Under the pieces are notes generated by a model, which saw only the letters and a list, made by a program, of their open reading frames with translations, searched no databases and was not told the DNA's origin. Source: Bacteroidota bacterium (GTDB taxonomy: Bacteria; Bacteroidota; Bacteroidia; Bacteroidales; Cfx3-03). Taken from it: DNA of 64,000 bases. The translations under genes and the position numbers were made by a program. The DNA lies in contig JACAUB010000001.1 in the NCBI GenBank assembly GCA_013390605.1, positions 2,161,787 to 2,225,786 on the forward strand, read 5' to 3'. The first letter of the stretch is position 1, and the number at the start of each line of letters is the position of its first letter. Positions 8,776 through 18,862 of this stretch are shown here, in pieces.

Positions 8776-9627
8776 CTACTCCTCAAAAAGCGTAGGGAGT
8801 AAATAATTTTTTCGATAAATTTTCTCTTTAGAAACCAATGAAGAAAAAGCTGAACTATGCTCATTAAATTGAAGACTTTCTTTTGATCCTAAACACAAAA
8901 TTCCTCCAGCTAATAAACTCTCCTTAAATAGTCCGATAGCCCTATTTTGAAGATCACGGTCAAAATAAATAAGAACATTTCTACAAATTACCATATTTAC
9001 TTCGCTGAAGACATTGTCTGTTACAAGATTATGATGAGCAAATAATACATTTTGACTTAAGGTTTTATCCATTATTACTCTGTCATAATCAGCTATATAA
9101 TAATCAGAAAAATGTTCTGTTCCTCCAGATCTAATATAGTTCTGTGTAAAGTCCTTAATCGATTCAATAGAAAAAACACCTTCTTTCGCATGTTTTAATA
9201 CACGTTGATTAAAATCAGTAGCATAAAGCTGCGTTCGGTCAAGCAATCCTTCCTCTTTCAATACTATTGCCATAGAATAGACCTCTTCACCAGTAGAACA
9301 TCCCGCATGCCATATTTTAATAAATGGATATGTCTTCAAAATTGGTATTACCTCTTTCCGCAAAGCAAGATAGAAATCAGGATCACGAAACATTTCTGTA
9401 ACATTAATCGAAAAATCAAGCAATATTTGTTGCAAAAAATCAGGATCTGTTAATACCTTATGCTGCATTAAAGATATACTCTCAAGTTTAGTTATTGATA
9501 ACCGATGCAGTATTCTTCTTTTAATATGAGCCAAAGAGTAATTTCGAAAATCATAACCATATTTTTGAAAAATTGCTTCCAAAAACAGCTTTATTTCAAT
9601 ATTTATATTTTCATTATTTTTATCCAC
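8776..9627 (-). CDS. cheR: CheR-type protein-glutamate O-methyltransferase
   Basis: SAM-dependent methyltransferase of 283 residues. The N-terminal all-alpha CheR domain includes YGYDFRNYSLAHIKRRILHRL, and the SAM-binding domain includes KIWHAGCSTGEEVYSMAIVL (motif I), LYATDFNQRVLKHAKEGVF, and VICRNVLIYFDRDLQ. It opposes CheB by methylating glutamates on a sensory protein. Only 22 bases separate it from the large kinase gene upstream and about 40 from cheB downstream, so the three are co-transcribed. No TPR extension is present. Confidence 0.94.
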   Translation of the reverse strand: MDKNNENINIEIKLFLEAIFQKYGYDFRNYSLAHIKRRILHRLSITKLESISLMQHKVLTDPDFLQQILLDFSINVTEMFRDPDFYLALRKEVIPILKTYPFIKIWHAGCSTGEEVYSMAIVLKEEGLLDRTQLYATDFNQRVLKHAKEGVFSIESIKDFTQNYIRSGGTEHFSDYYIADYDRVIMDKTLSQNVLFAHHNLVTDNVFSEVNMVICRNVLIYFDRDLQNRAIGLFKESLLAGGILCLGSKESLQFNEHSSAFSSLVSKEKIYRKNYLLPTLFEE

Positions 9628-9648
9628 ATCAAAACTTTATCTTTATAA

Positions 9649-12600
9649 TTACCTATACAACCAAACCCTTAACATGGAAATAAGCTTTTCTGGATCAAAT
9701 GGTTTTGTTAAATAATCATTAGCTCCAGCATCAATACATTTTTGCCTGTCATCTTTCATTGCTTTAGCCGTCAAAGCAATAATCGGCAATCTGGAATACT
9801 TGATGTCTTTTCTAATCTCCTGCATAGCTTCATAACCATCCATCTCTGGCATCATAATATCCATTAATACAAGATTTACATCTGGATTCTTAATCAATTT
9901 CTCAATACCATCTCGTCCATTCTTGGCTGCAATAATATTTAACCCCTTATCTTCTAAAACGGCTGAAATAGCAAAAACATTGCGCATATCATCATCAACA
10001 ACCAATATTTTTTTGTCTTTAAATACGGCATCTTTATCTCCAGAAACATTTAATATATCTTGTTTCTCTTTAGGAAGATTCGCTTCGACCCGATGCAAGA
10101 ATAATGTTGTTTCTGCTAATAAACGTTCAGGAGAACGTGCACCTTTGATGATAATACTATCAGATAGTTTCTTCAACATTAACTCTTCTGTTCTGTTAAG
10201 CTCTTTACCTGTATAAACGATAATGGGAATTTTGCTCAGCTTCTTTTCATTTCTTATCGCTTCCAGAACCTCAAAACCTGTCATATCTTTTAATCCCAGA
10301 TCAAGAACAACACAATCAAATTCCTCCTCTTTCAGGATTCGAATAGCCTCCTCACCTGTTGCAACGGCGACTGTTTGAACATCTTTTCCGTCCACCAACC
10401 CTACGATACTTTTTCGCATAATCTCTTCATCATCGACTACAAGCAATCGTTTAACGCTCTTAGATATCGTTTCTTCGATTTTACCAAAGGCACTATTTAA
10501 CATTTCCAAACTAACGGGTTTAGTCAAATAACCAATAGCGCCCATTCGCATTGCATCCAGGTTTTTATCGACAGCTGATATAAAATGAACTGGAATATGA
10601 CGTGTTTGAGGATTCGCTTTTAACCGTTCCATCACTTCAAAACCATCAATTCCTGGCAAACCAATATCCAGTATAATTGCGCTAGGATTAAACATATCTG
10701 CAAAGTATAATCCAGTTTCACCATCTTCAGCCAAAAGACATTTAAATTTACGTTCAATTGCAAGATCATACATTATCTTTAAAAAATTCGTATCATCTTC
10801 TATTACCAAAATAAAACGATCTCCAGCCTTAATTGAATTTCGGTCATCAACCAATCCATCTTGTAAAGGAGGAAAACCATCTGTTAAAGGTTCATTAGAT
10901 GAGAATACTTTGGGTTCAACTTTGGGTTCAGTCTCTGATGCAGGAACTATTTCATGCAATACGGGCTTTATCAACTGGTAAGCATTTTCTCCAATTAAGA
11001 TATCCTTTTTCGCGTCAACTACAGTAGGAATCTTTGTGTTTTTCCCTTTCTCTGGTAAAAAAAGTGTGAATACAGAGCCTGCGTTCTCCTCACTTGAAAC
11101 AAATATTTCACCACCCAGTAAATCAGCAAAACTTTTCGAAATAGTTAATCCCAAACCCGTTCCGCCATATTTTCTATTCGTAGTACCTTCAGCCTGCTGA
11201 AAAGCATCAAAAATCAATCTGAATTTTTCTTTCGGAATACCTATTCCACTATCGCTTACTTCAAAAGCAATCGTTTCAGCAAAATTCAATTCTTTCAGTC
11301 TATTTTCCTTTTCATTGGGTCGGTAAATCTTTAATTTCACAAAACCGTTCTCAGTAAACTTCGCCGAATTAGATAGTAAGTTTCTTAAAATTTGCTGAAC
11401 ACGTTGAGAATCATTATAAATATACTCAGGTAACGATTCATCTATTTGAACAGAAAAATCCAATCCTTTCCTTTTTGTTATAGGCGCGATAATTCTATTT
11501 AGTTGCTCTGCAAAGACACTAAGAGAGAAACGTTCAATCACTATATCAATCTTGCCAGCTTCTACTTTTGAAAGGTCGAGTATTTCATTGATTAATGAAA
11601 GTAAATCAGACCCTGAAGAATGAATTGTTTTAGCAAATTCGACCTGCTTTTCATTAAGTGTTCCTTTTGCATTATCAGATAATAGTTGTGATAAAACAAG
11701 AATACTATTTAATGGAGTACGAAGTTCATGCGACATATTGGCCAAAAATTCCGATTTATATTTACTGGCCATTTCGAGGTCTTTTGCCTTATTTTCTTTT
11801 TCTATCTGAGCTTTTTGGAGCTCCACATTGATTATTTTTATCGTCTCTTTTTCTTTCTCGATCGCTCGTGAACGTTCTTCTAATTCTTCATTTATTACAC
11901 TCAACTCTTCTTTCTGGTGTTGTAGCGTCTCCTCTGACATTAACAATGCCTTGGTTTGTTCCTCTAACTCCTCATTTGTTTGACGAAGTTCTTCTTGTTG
12001 AACTTGTAACAATTCTTTTTGCTGTTGTGTTTGTTCCAATAAAGTAGACAGCTTATCATTCGAATTAGCCATATTAACAGCCAGAGCTATACTTTCTGTT
12101 GAGGATACAAAAAATTGTTTTTGCAAATCAGTTAACAAACTGACAGTACCTATTTGAATGACACAAACCAATTTTCCTTCATAAACAACAGGGAAGAAAT
12201 AATAAGAATTAGGGGAAATGGTTTCTACACCCAAATCTATTACAGGAAATGCCGTTTTATTTATATTAGAAATTTCAAGTGGAATAAAATCTTTAGCGAC
12301 CTGCCCTAATACTCCTTCACCTATTCTAAATGAAACAAATAATTTTTCAGGATCTGAAAAAGCATACGAGCTCTGAAGATTAAGTGCTCCACCTAATGTA
12401 TCCGGTAAATAAATTAATGCAGGCTTTGCTGAAAGATATTGAGCTATGAAAGAAATAATATCATCCGTTAATTCTTTTAAGTCTCTTTTACGACTCATTC
12501 TTTCGTTTAGTGTCGATAAACCAGTTTTCAACCAAACCTGATTATTTATTTCAATTGCATTTTCACGAAGCGTTTCCGTCATTTTATATAATGCAATTCC

Positions 12601-14079
12601 TAATGTATCAACTTCACTACGAGGAACAACATTGGCTGTATAATCGCCCTTTGCAATATGGTTCGCTTGATTCACAACGGATCTAAAACTTTCTATCATC
12701 TCATTCATCGATTGCCCCAAGACATCTTCTTTACTTCGAATAATAACATTTTTAGTAAAATCGCCTTTAGCCATCGCTATCGCAACATCGGCTATATTAT
12801 GAATCCATTCAACCATATTATTGAAAGAATCTTTCATCTCCCCGACCTCATTCTTTGGGGCTCGAATATCTTTCATGATTAATTCGCCACGAGCTACCTG
12901 CTTCGCCCATGCTGAAAGAAGTTTAATAGGTTTTACGGTAAAGCGTGTTATAAGTAAAGAGAATATAATAACAAGAATTGCAGTAATAATTAATGAGAGT
13001 CGAACAGTTTCATAAATCTGACGTGTAAAAGCAAAAGTTTCCACATGTTCAATTTCTTCAAAAACAGCCCAATGAACACCTAAACTTTCAAGAAAATTAA
13101 TATTACGGTAAATACCATATACCCAAATATTATTTTGATTAGGATAATTACCCATCTTTTCATTTTGAACCATTACCAAAGAATCTACATTTGATGTATT
13201 CCGATGGATATAATGATCCCATCTTTTTGCAAGATTAGTCGTAATTTTTTTTCTTAAGATGACTGAATCATTATCAAATCTAGATCCTGTACGCATCATT
13301 AAATCTTCGCCAAGTATAAACGATGATCCTGTTGACCCTAAATCAAGATCTGAACGTAAAATACCTTTTATCTGATCGAGTGATATTTCAAATACATAAA
13401 CACCAATAATTTCATCTTTTATATTTTTCAAAGGAGTTCCAATAAACCCTCTTATATTATTATTCTCTGGAAAATAAAATTCAAAATCAGAAAACAATGT
13501 TTTGCTTTTATCAAGCACATCTCTTGTCATCTTAGCAAAACGAGATTGCGAAAGTTTTCCGTTAAATATATTGGCCCCTAAATCCTCATTCTGCTTTTGA
13601 GAAAATAGAATATTACCATCCTTGTCTATGAAATAAATATCAGTAAGATTTTTGATGTCACTTATCCTTCGTAAATCTTTTTTGTAATCAGTTATTATTC
13701 TTGACCAGTTTTCGGATCTTATAAACTGAGAATATGTACCATCAAACTTTAAAGCCCCAGCGGATAATCGTTCCATCATTTCAATGTTAGACCGCTGTTT
13801 AACTTGAATCTCAAGCAAATTGGCAATATCTTTAAAATAATTATTTAAGTTCTCCGATCTGAGCTTAGAGCTGGTAGTTAATGATTTTTGTGCAACTTCA
13901 GTTAATCCCTTAAACGAATTAAGATAGTTGATATAACTAACCGTTGCTAGAGGAATGAATGACAATGCCATAAACCACAAAAACAATGCTTTACCCACTC
14001 CAATATGCAGAGATTCAGTAACTAACCATCTGTTTTTTGGCTTCCAGACATCTGGATTTTTATCATTTTGATTTACCAT
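9649..14079 (-). CDS. Membrane hybrid histidine kinase with extracytoplasmic sensor, HAMP, GAF and three receivers
   Basis: 1476 residues. TM1 (about 30-50) and TM2 (about 355-377) bracket a roughly 300-residue periplasmic sensor, probably dCache-like. Two HAMP-like modules follow (from VKPIKLLSAWAKQVARGEL), then a GAF-like domain (about 540-690), a heptad-rich coiled coil (LLQVQQEELRQTNEELEEQ region), HisKA with H-box NMSHELRTPLNS (His near 784), and an HATPase with GTGLGLTIS. Three receivers have phosphoacceptor Asp near 1138 (ILDIGLPG), 1260 (VLDLGLKD) and 1406 (LMDIMMPEMDG). No DNA-binding output is present, so it is a phosphorelay hub, co-transcribed with cheR and cheB. Confidence 0.93.
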   Translation of the reverse strand: MVNQNDKNPDVWKPKNRWLVTESLHIGVGKALFLWFMALSFIPLATVSYINYLNSFKGLTEVAQKSLTTSSKLRSENLNNYFKDIANLLEIQVKQRSNIEMMERLSAGALKFDGTYSQFIRSENWSRIITDYKKDLRRISDIKNLTDIYFIDKDGNILFSQKQNEDLGANIFNGKLSQSRFAKMTRDVLDKSKTLFSDFEFYFPENNNIRGFIGTPLKNIKDEIIGVYVFEISLDQIKGILRSDLDLGSTGSSFILGEDLMMRTGSRFDNDSVILRKKITTNLAKRWDHYIHRNTSNVDSLVMVQNEKMGNYPNQNNIWVYGIYRNINFLESLGVHWAVFEEIEHVETFAFTRQIYETVRLSLIITAILVIIFSLLITRFTVKPIKLLSAWAKQVARGELIMKDIRAPKNEVGEMKDSFNNMVEWIHNIADVAIAMAKGDFTKNVIIRSKEDVLGQSMNEMIESFRSVVNQANHIAKGDYTANVVPRSEVDTLGIALYKMTETLRENAIEINNQVWLKTGLSTLNERMSRKRDLKELTDDIISFIAQYLSAKPALIYLPDTLGGALNLQSSYAFSDPEKLFVSFRIGEGVLGQVAKDFIPLEISNINKTAFPVIDLGVETISPNSYYFFPVVYEGKLVCVIQIGTVSLLTDLQKQFFVSSTESIALAVNMANSNDKLSTLLEQTQQQKELLQVQQEELRQTNEELEEQTKALLMSEETLQHQKEELSVINEELEERSRAIEKEKETIKIINVELQKAQIEKENKAKDLEMASKYKSEFLANMSHELRTPLNSILVLSQLLSDNAKGTLNEKQVEFAKTIHSSGSDLLSLINEILDLSKVEAGKIDIVIERFSLSVFAEQLNRIIAPITKRKGLDFSVQIDESLPEYIYNDSQRVQQILRNLLSNSAKFTENGFVKLKIYRPNEKENRLKELNFAETIAFEVSDSGIGIPKEKFRLIFDAFQQAEGTTNRKYGGTGLGLTISKSFADLLGGEIFVSSEENAGSVFTLFLPEKGKNTKIPTVVDAKKDILIGENAYQLIKPVLHEIVPASETEPKVEPKVFSSNEPLTDGFPPLQDGLVDDRNSIKAGDRFILVIEDDTNFLKIMYDLAIERKFKCLLAEDGETGLYFADMFNPSAIILDIGLPGIDGFEVMERLKANPQTRHIPVHFISAVDKNLDAMRMGAIGYLTKPVSLEMLNSAFGKIEETISKSVKRLLVVDDEEIMRKSIVGLVDGKDVQTVAVATGEEAIRILKEEEFDCVVLDLGLKDMTGFEVLEAIRNEKKLSKIPIIVYTGKELNRTEELMLKKLSDSIIIKGARSPERLLAETTLFLHRVEANLPKEKQDILNVSGDKDAVFKDKKILVVDDDMRNVFAISAVLEDKGLNIIAAKNGRDGIEKLIKNPDVNLVLMDIMMPEMDGYEAMQEIRKDIKYSRLPIIALTAKAMKDDRQKCIDAGANDYLTKPFDPEKLISMLRVWLYR

Positions 14080-14204
14080 CTTGAAAAGTTAACATTTATT
14101 CAGCCAATAATTAAATTTTAATTCACAAAAAAAATACCAAATGTGACATTTCATAAAAGCCAACATTAATAAAACATTTAGCGCAAACAATTTATTAGAA
14201 TCAC

Positions 14205-16247
14205 TTATTCTTGAATGATTTTTTTAATCAAACTTATTAATTCCTGAGAATCAATTGGTTTTGTGATATAATAATCCATACCTGCTTCCAGACATTTTTC
14301 TTTATCACCTTTCATCGCGTGGGCGGTCATTGCAATTATAGGGATGTGCTTTCCTGAAATTGCTTCTTGTTCTCTAATACGTTTTGTGGCATCAAATCCA
14401 TCCATTTTAGGCATCTGAACATCCATTAAGATTAAATCAAACGATTCGTTATTATATTTTTCCACAGCCTCTTCGCCATTCTCTGCAGAAATAATTTGCC
14501 AATTATATCGCTTTAATAATCCAATTACAATTTTTCGATTAATAGGTTGGTCTTCAGCCAATAAAATCTTTATTGAATTTCCATCTTCTTTACTAACTAC
14601 TTCTTTATTTGAATTCTCTGTTGTGTTTCTTATAGGAATTACAGGTTCGTCAGCTCCATATTCTTTTGAACAAACAATTTTTAAATCTGACTGCAAAATT
14701 GGTTTATTGAGAAAATATTTAATTCCTAAACTACGCAATTTTCCGCTTTGTATAGCGGAAAGATTAGAACTCAATACAACTATTTTACCATTATTGTTCA
14801 ATGGAAGCGTATTGTAAAGTTTCTTTAATGAAATTGTTTGATCATCTAAAAGCATAGCACTATCAATGAAAACCAGATCATACTTTTGCAAAGAACTGGT
14901 TTTAATCGTATCGCATTCATGACAAGAAGATAAGGTGTCTATTTTAATATTCCAATCTTTAAGTATTTCTGTTATTGATTCCTGCACCACAACATTATCA
15001 TCTATCAAAAGTACCGACAAATCACTTTTCATTTCTGATGAATCAAGTTTATAGAAAGACTCATTACCATCGGCCTTTTTACTAAGCATAACAGTGAAAA
15101 AGAAATCACTTCCTTCGCCCGCTTTACTTTCAACGCCAATTTCTCCACCCATCATTTCAACCATCTTTTTCGAAATGGTCAATCCTAAACCAGTTCCGCC
15201 ATAATTTCTAGAGGTCGACTTATCGGCTTGTAAATATGATTGGAAGATGAAAGGAACATGCTCTTCAGAAATACCAATCCCAGTATCTCTTATAGAAAAT
15301 TTAAGGGCAACATTATTACCAATAGTACCAAAAAGTTCTACAAAAACGCCAACATACCCTGTATGTGTAAACTTAATTGCATTTCCCAGAAGATTTATTA
15401 AAATCTGACGCAATCTAAGTGGGTCTCCTATATAATAGTCATGCAGCTTTGGATCAATACGACAAACCATCTCAATATTTTTCTCAAAGGCTTTAACCGC
15501 TAGAAGTCTAACACTCTTTTCCACCATCTTGCGTAGACTAAAACTAACACTTTCTAACTCAAGTTTATCAGCCTCAATTTTTGAAATATCCAGAATTTCA
15601 TTTATGATCTCAAGCAATGATTCGGAAGATGATTTTAAATCAATCACTCTTTCACGTTGTTGTGCAGGTAACTCATCCATTAGAATTAATTCAGCCATGC
15701 CAATAATACCATTTAAAGGAGTTCTGATTTCATGGCTCATATTCGCTAAAAAAGAACTCTTTGATTTGGTAGCTTCTTCTGCTATTTCTTTGGCACTATT
15801 CAGTTCAGAAATAGTCTTTTCAAGTTTAATGGTTGTATCCAGTAATTCTTGTTTATGTTTAAAAAACTCAATAAAAGCTTTAATCTTACTCTTTAAGATT
15901 TCAAGATCGAGAGGCTTGTATAGATAGTCAACAGCTCCTTTTTCGTATCCTTTAAAAATATGCTTCCGTTCTGTAGAAATGGCTGTTACAAAAATAATAG
16001 GGATATTTCTTGTCTTTTCTGTACTTCGCATAATCTCAGCTGTTTCAAAGCCATCCATTCCAGGCATCTGAACATCAAGAAGTACTAAAGCAAAATCAAT
16101 CTCAAACATCATACTTAATGCTTCATTTCCTGAATGTGCTTTACTAATTGAAAGATCTGGACTTTCTAGTATACCTTCTAATGTAATAAGATTTTCCGGC
16201 CGGTCATCTACCAGAAGAATATTGAACTTTTTTTCAGTTTCAGACAT
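14205..16247 (-). CDS. Soluble hybrid histidine kinase: REC-HisKA-HATPase-REC-REC
   Basis: 680 residues with no membrane segment. The N-terminal receiver ([12 protein letters not shown], Asp near 57 in [11 protein letters not shown]) is followed by a short coiled coil and HisKA with [16 protein letters not shown] (His near 172). The HATPase has [13 protein letters not shown] and [10 protein letters not shown] divergent second receiver ([13 protein letters not shown], Asp in FIDSAM) and a canonical third ([23 protein letters not shown]) follow. An N-terminal receiver makes it a likely acceptor from another kinase. It is first in the operon, 125 bases upstream of the membrane kinase; both probably act on the same pathway. 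Confidence 0.93.
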   Translation of the reverse strand: MSETEKKFNILLVDDRPENLITLEGILESPDLSISKAHSGNEALSMMFEIDFALVLLDVQMPGMDGFETAEIMRSTEKTRNIPIIFVTAISTERKHIFKGYEKGAVDYLYKPLDLEILKSKIKAFIEFFKHKQELLDTTIKLEKTISELNSAKEIAEEATKSKSSFLANMSHEIRTPLNGIIGMAELILMDELPAQQRERVIDLKSSSESLLEIINEILDISKIEADKLELESVSFSLRKMVEKSVRLLAVKAFEKNIEMVCRIDPKLHDYYIGDPLRLRQILINLLGNAIKFTHTGYVGVFVELFGTIGNNVALKFSIRDTGIGISEEHVPFIFQSYLQADKSTSRNYGGTGLGLTISKKMVEMMGGEIGVESKAGEGSDFFFTVMLSKKADGNESFYKLDSSEMKSDLSVLLIDDNVVVQESITEILKDWNIKIDTLSSCHECDTIKTSSLQKYDLVFIDSAMLLDDQTISLKKLYNTLPLNNNGKIVVLSSNLSAIQSGKLRSLGIKYFLNKPILQSDLKIVCSKEYGADEPVIPIRNTTENSNKEVVSKEDGNSIKILLAEDQPINRKIVIGLLKRYNWQIISAENGEEAVEKYNNESFDLILMDVQMPKMDGFDATKRIREQEAISGKHIPIIAMTAHAMKGDKEKCLEAGMDYYITKPIDSQELISLIKKIIQE

Positions 16248-16617
16248 TTGGCATATCGTTTTAATAAATAATCCCTAGTTTGTATAAAGTTAGCCCATTT
16301 CTATCTAACTTCAGCGTGCAAGATACAAATTTTGATTATAATTTCAGTTTCGGTTGACTGTATTTTTTTTACATTTATGCAAGCATTCGTTTCAAGAAAT
16401 GGAGAATCTATATTGCTATTTCTGCAAATATATTTTTCAAAAACTTTTATTAAATATATGATCCGATTTCATTTCAGTTAAATAAAAAATTATTCAAAAA
16501 AATCAGCTTTACTGGAAGCTAACAATAAATGAAATCTTTTTAATTTTATTAATAAAGTATAAAATAATTATAATTTATTTTACATTTGCAGATATTATCT
16601 CCATCAAAAAGCAGGAT
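16248..16617. other. Divergent intergenic region, 370 bases, no gene
   Basis: AT-rich spacer between the kinase operon (-) and the DAGK gene (+). It holds one candidate -7 element in each direction: TATATTTG on the minus strand at 16432-16425, and TACATTTG on the plus strand at 16581-16588. I see no ORF, RNA or repeat. Confidence 0.6.
16581..16588 (+). promoter_or_regulatory. Candidate -7 element of the DAGK operon
   Basis: TACATTTG matches TAnnTTTG, 31 bases before the ATG at 16618. No clear -33 element is seen. Confidence 0.4.
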
Positions 16618-17007
16618 ATGGTTAATCAAATAAAAAACAACTTCTCCTTCCAGAAACGACTTAAAAGTTTCGTTTATGCTTTTAAAGGAATTGCCTTTGT
16701 TTTTAAAACACAGCATAATGCATGGATACACCTTTTGGCTACCTTATTGGTTGTGGGCCTTGGTTTTATTTTTTCAATTCATCAAAACGAATGGATAGCC
16801 ATTATCATCTGCATTGGTACTGTTTTAGCTTTTGAAACGATGAATACTTCTATAGAACTGCTGTGTGATGCAAGATTTCCTGATTATGACAAAAGAGCAG
16901 AAATAATTAAGGATACTGCTGCTGGAGCAGTACTTCTTGTAGCATTGGCATCTGTTATTGTTGGTTTGATTATCTTTCTACCCAAAATTATTCAGGTTTT
17001 ATCCTAA
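16618..17007 (+). CDS. dgkA: Diacylglycerol/undecaprenol kinase family membrane protein
   Basis: A small integral membrane kinase of 129 residues with three hydrophobic helices (about 35-52, 57-75, 100-125). Family signatures are EWIAIIICIGTVLAFETMNTSIELLCD (E-x3-N-T-x-I-E) and KDTAAGAVLLVALASV. In Gram-negatives DgkA recycles diacylglycerol to phosphatidate, while related proteins phosphorylate undecaprenol; sequence alone does not decide. An AT-rich 39-base gap separates it from the sugar kinase gene, so the two may share a transcript. Confidence 0.92.
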   Translation: MVNQIKNNFSFQKRLKSFVYAFKGIAFVFKTQHNAWIHLLATLLVVGLGFIFSIHQNEWIAIIICIGTVLAFETMNTSIELLCDARFPDYDKRAEIIKDTAAGAVLLVALASVIVGLIIFLPKIIQVLS

Positions 17008-17046
17008 AAAATTTATTTAATTTAATACGTTCAGAATTTTAAGATT

Positions 17047-17895
17047 ATGATATTAGTTGCCGACAGTGGATCTACCAAAACCGAATGGTGGTGGTATAAT
17101 GAAAACAATGAGCTAATGAAAATTATTACCATTGGTTTTAATCCATATTTTATTGATTCAGAAGGTATTTCCTCTGTTCTAAAAACCACATTACAACCTT
17201 TTATCAATTATCAAAAGATAGATAAAGTATTTTTTTATGGGTCTGGATGTGCCAGTCAAAGTAATGCAACTATTGTTGAAATAGCTTGTAAGCAGATATT
17301 TCCAAATGCATTAAAAATCGAAGTATATCCTGATACTCTTGGTTGTGCCCGTGCTGTTTTTGGTTTAAAAGAAGGAATTGCTGGTATAATGGGAACCGGA
17401 TCGAATGCTGTTTATTATGACAGCAAAACAACAGTGGAATGTGTTCCTTCTCTGGGTTACATCATCGCGGATGAAGCTAGTGGCGCTCGATTCGGGACAA
17501 TTCTTATCAGAGAATATTTTAAAAATGAAATGCCTTCTGATATTAAATTTGAATTTGAGAAAAAGTATAATCCCAAACTGGAACAGGTATTAGATGCTGT
17601 TTACCGTCAATCACATCCAAACAGATTCCTTGCTTCATTCTGCGACTTTTTAAGTGTTCACAAAAATCACCCATATATCGACAATATTATCCGATGTGAG
17701 ATACGCGCTTTTTTAAAATTCCAGGTTTGCAAATGTGAAGACTATAAAGAATATACACTCGGGCTTGTGGGTTCAGTTGCATATTATCTGGAATCGTTCC
17801 TTCGTGAAGAAGCTGCTTCTATGGGGATTAAAGTAGGAAAAATTTTACGGTCACCTATTGAAGGACTTATCGAATTCCATCAAAACTACAATTAA
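17047..17895 (+). CDS. N-acetylglucosamine kinase-like BadF/BadG-family ATPase
   Basis: 282 residues of the ASKHA fold. The N-terminal phosphate-1 loop is LVADSGSTKTEWWWY, the phosphate-2 region is GIAGIMGTGSNAVYYD, and SLGYIIADEASGARFG is typical of eukaryotic-type GlcNAc kinases and their bacterial relatives. Likely reaction: ATP-dependent phosphorylation of an amino sugar, probably GlcNAc from cell-wall recycling or glycan breakdown. BadF-type 2-hydroxyacyl-CoA dehydratase activators lack this glycine-rich sugar site and carry a cysteine cluster that is absent here. A terminator follows the stop. Confidence 0.82.
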   Translation: MILVADSGSTKTEWWWYNENNELMKIITIGFNPYFIDSEGISSVLKTTLQPFINYQKIDKVFFYGSGCASQSNATIVEIACKQIFPNALKIEVYPDTLGCARAVFGLKEGIAGIMGTGSNAVYYDSKTTVECVPSLGYIIADEASGARFGTILIREYFKNEMPSDIKFEFEKKYNPKLEQVLDAVYRQSHPNRFLASFCDFLSVHKNHPYIDNIIRCEIRAFLKFQVCKCEDYKEYTLGLVGSVAYYLESFLREEAASMGIKVGKILRSPIEGLIEFHQNYN

Positions 17896-17913
17896 TCTTT
17901 TCTGTTTTTCAGT

Positions 17914-17950
17914 AAAAGTATCTGGTTATTAGGATCAGATGCTTTTTTTA
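17914..17950 (+). terminator. Terminator after the GlcNAc kinase-like gene
   Basis: AAAAGTATCTG pairs with CAGATGCTTTT around an 11-base loop and is followed by a T run. Confidence 0.7.
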
Positions 17951-18095
17951 TATTTTTAACAATCAAGCAAGCTCTTAAAATGTTAATTTTATTGTAGTGT
18001 TAGAAAGCCTTTTGAATTGTTCTGTTTATTAAAGAAAAACACTTCGGAAAGTATGATGAACACTACGTTTCTACTATTAAAAAAAATATTATCAA

Positions 18096-18581
18096 ATGAC
18101 TAGATGGCCTATATTCGCAACTTTTTTTGTTCTAACAGCAATAATTAGTTGTAATCGAAAAAATAACGATTCTAAAGAAATTTTCAGAAAAATAAGTTGG
18201 ATAGAAGGGAATTGGATAAACGAAAAAGATTCAACTTACCATGAAATCTGGAAGCGAACAAATGATTCTACTTATATTGGCATATCTACAAGTAATAACG
18301 GAAAAGATTCCTTAGTGGAGGAAAACCTAAAAATTATTTTGCATAAGAATACCATTACATTTTATAATGAGATTGAAGAACAAACTGAAGAAAGTACACC
18401 TCAGGCGTTTACTTTTTCCTCTTCTAACTCCGATACACTCATTTTCACAAACAAAGAGAACTTCTATCCAAATAAAATAACCTACAAGCATTTAACTGAC
18501 AACAATATTTCAGTAAAAATTGAAAGAATTGGCGCAGGCGACACAATCAAATATGAGTTTATATTGAAAAGAAAAAAATAG
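18096..18581 (+). CDS. Small lipoprotein, DUF6265-like
   Basis: 161 residues. A hydrophobic N-terminus ends in the lipobox-like AIISC (Cys near 19), so it is probably lipidated and anchored. The mature part (SWIEGNWINEKDSTYHEIWKRTNDSTYIGIS, later FTNKENFYPNKITYKHL) has the pattern I associate with DUF6265, a small beta-rich family of unknown function common in Bacteroidetes. It has its own transcription unit between the sugar kinase and the GH3 gene. No function is proposed. Confidence 0.72.
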   Translation: MTRWPIFATFFVLTAIISCNRKNNDSKEIFRKISWIEGNWINEKDSTYHEIWKRTNDSTYIGISTSNNGKDSLVEENLKIILHKNTITFYNEIEEQTEESTPQAFTFSSSNSDTLIFTNKENFYPNKITYKHLTDNNISVKIERIGAGDTIKYEFILKRKK

Positions 18582-18601
18582 AGAACATTTGTTATAATAC
18601 T

Positions 18602-18725
18602 CCCCCTATTGGATGAATTAAATTTCGATGGATAGATTATCAGATAGTTGACATATTTGGCTTCTGCGATCCTGAAATCCTAATCGATTAGTTTTGATCA
18701 TATTCCAAATTAATTCATCCAACGG
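18602..18725. repeat. Short element with terminal inverted repeats (MITE-like candidate)
   Basis: TTGGATGAATTAA (18609-18621) recurs as its exact reverse complement TTAATTCATCCAA at 18710-18722. CCC flanks each outer side with one or two bases of slip. The ~90-base interior is AT-rich and non-coding. It sits between convergent genes. No target-site duplication is evident. Confidence 0.4.
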
Positions 18726-18862
18726 GTATAACTGCATAAATTTTATCACTTCTACTGTAAAGAGAAATCTCTTAAAAAAGCAAGTTTCGTTCTACAGCAG
18801 AAATGACCAAATTTTTCATATTCTTGTAAATTTATTCAACAACTCGTTTTCTGAATAATTCA

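Noticed and set aside
16549..16731. 60-codon minus-strand ORF opposite the DAGK start
   Set aside because: Antisense to a clear gene and without any gene-like signal.
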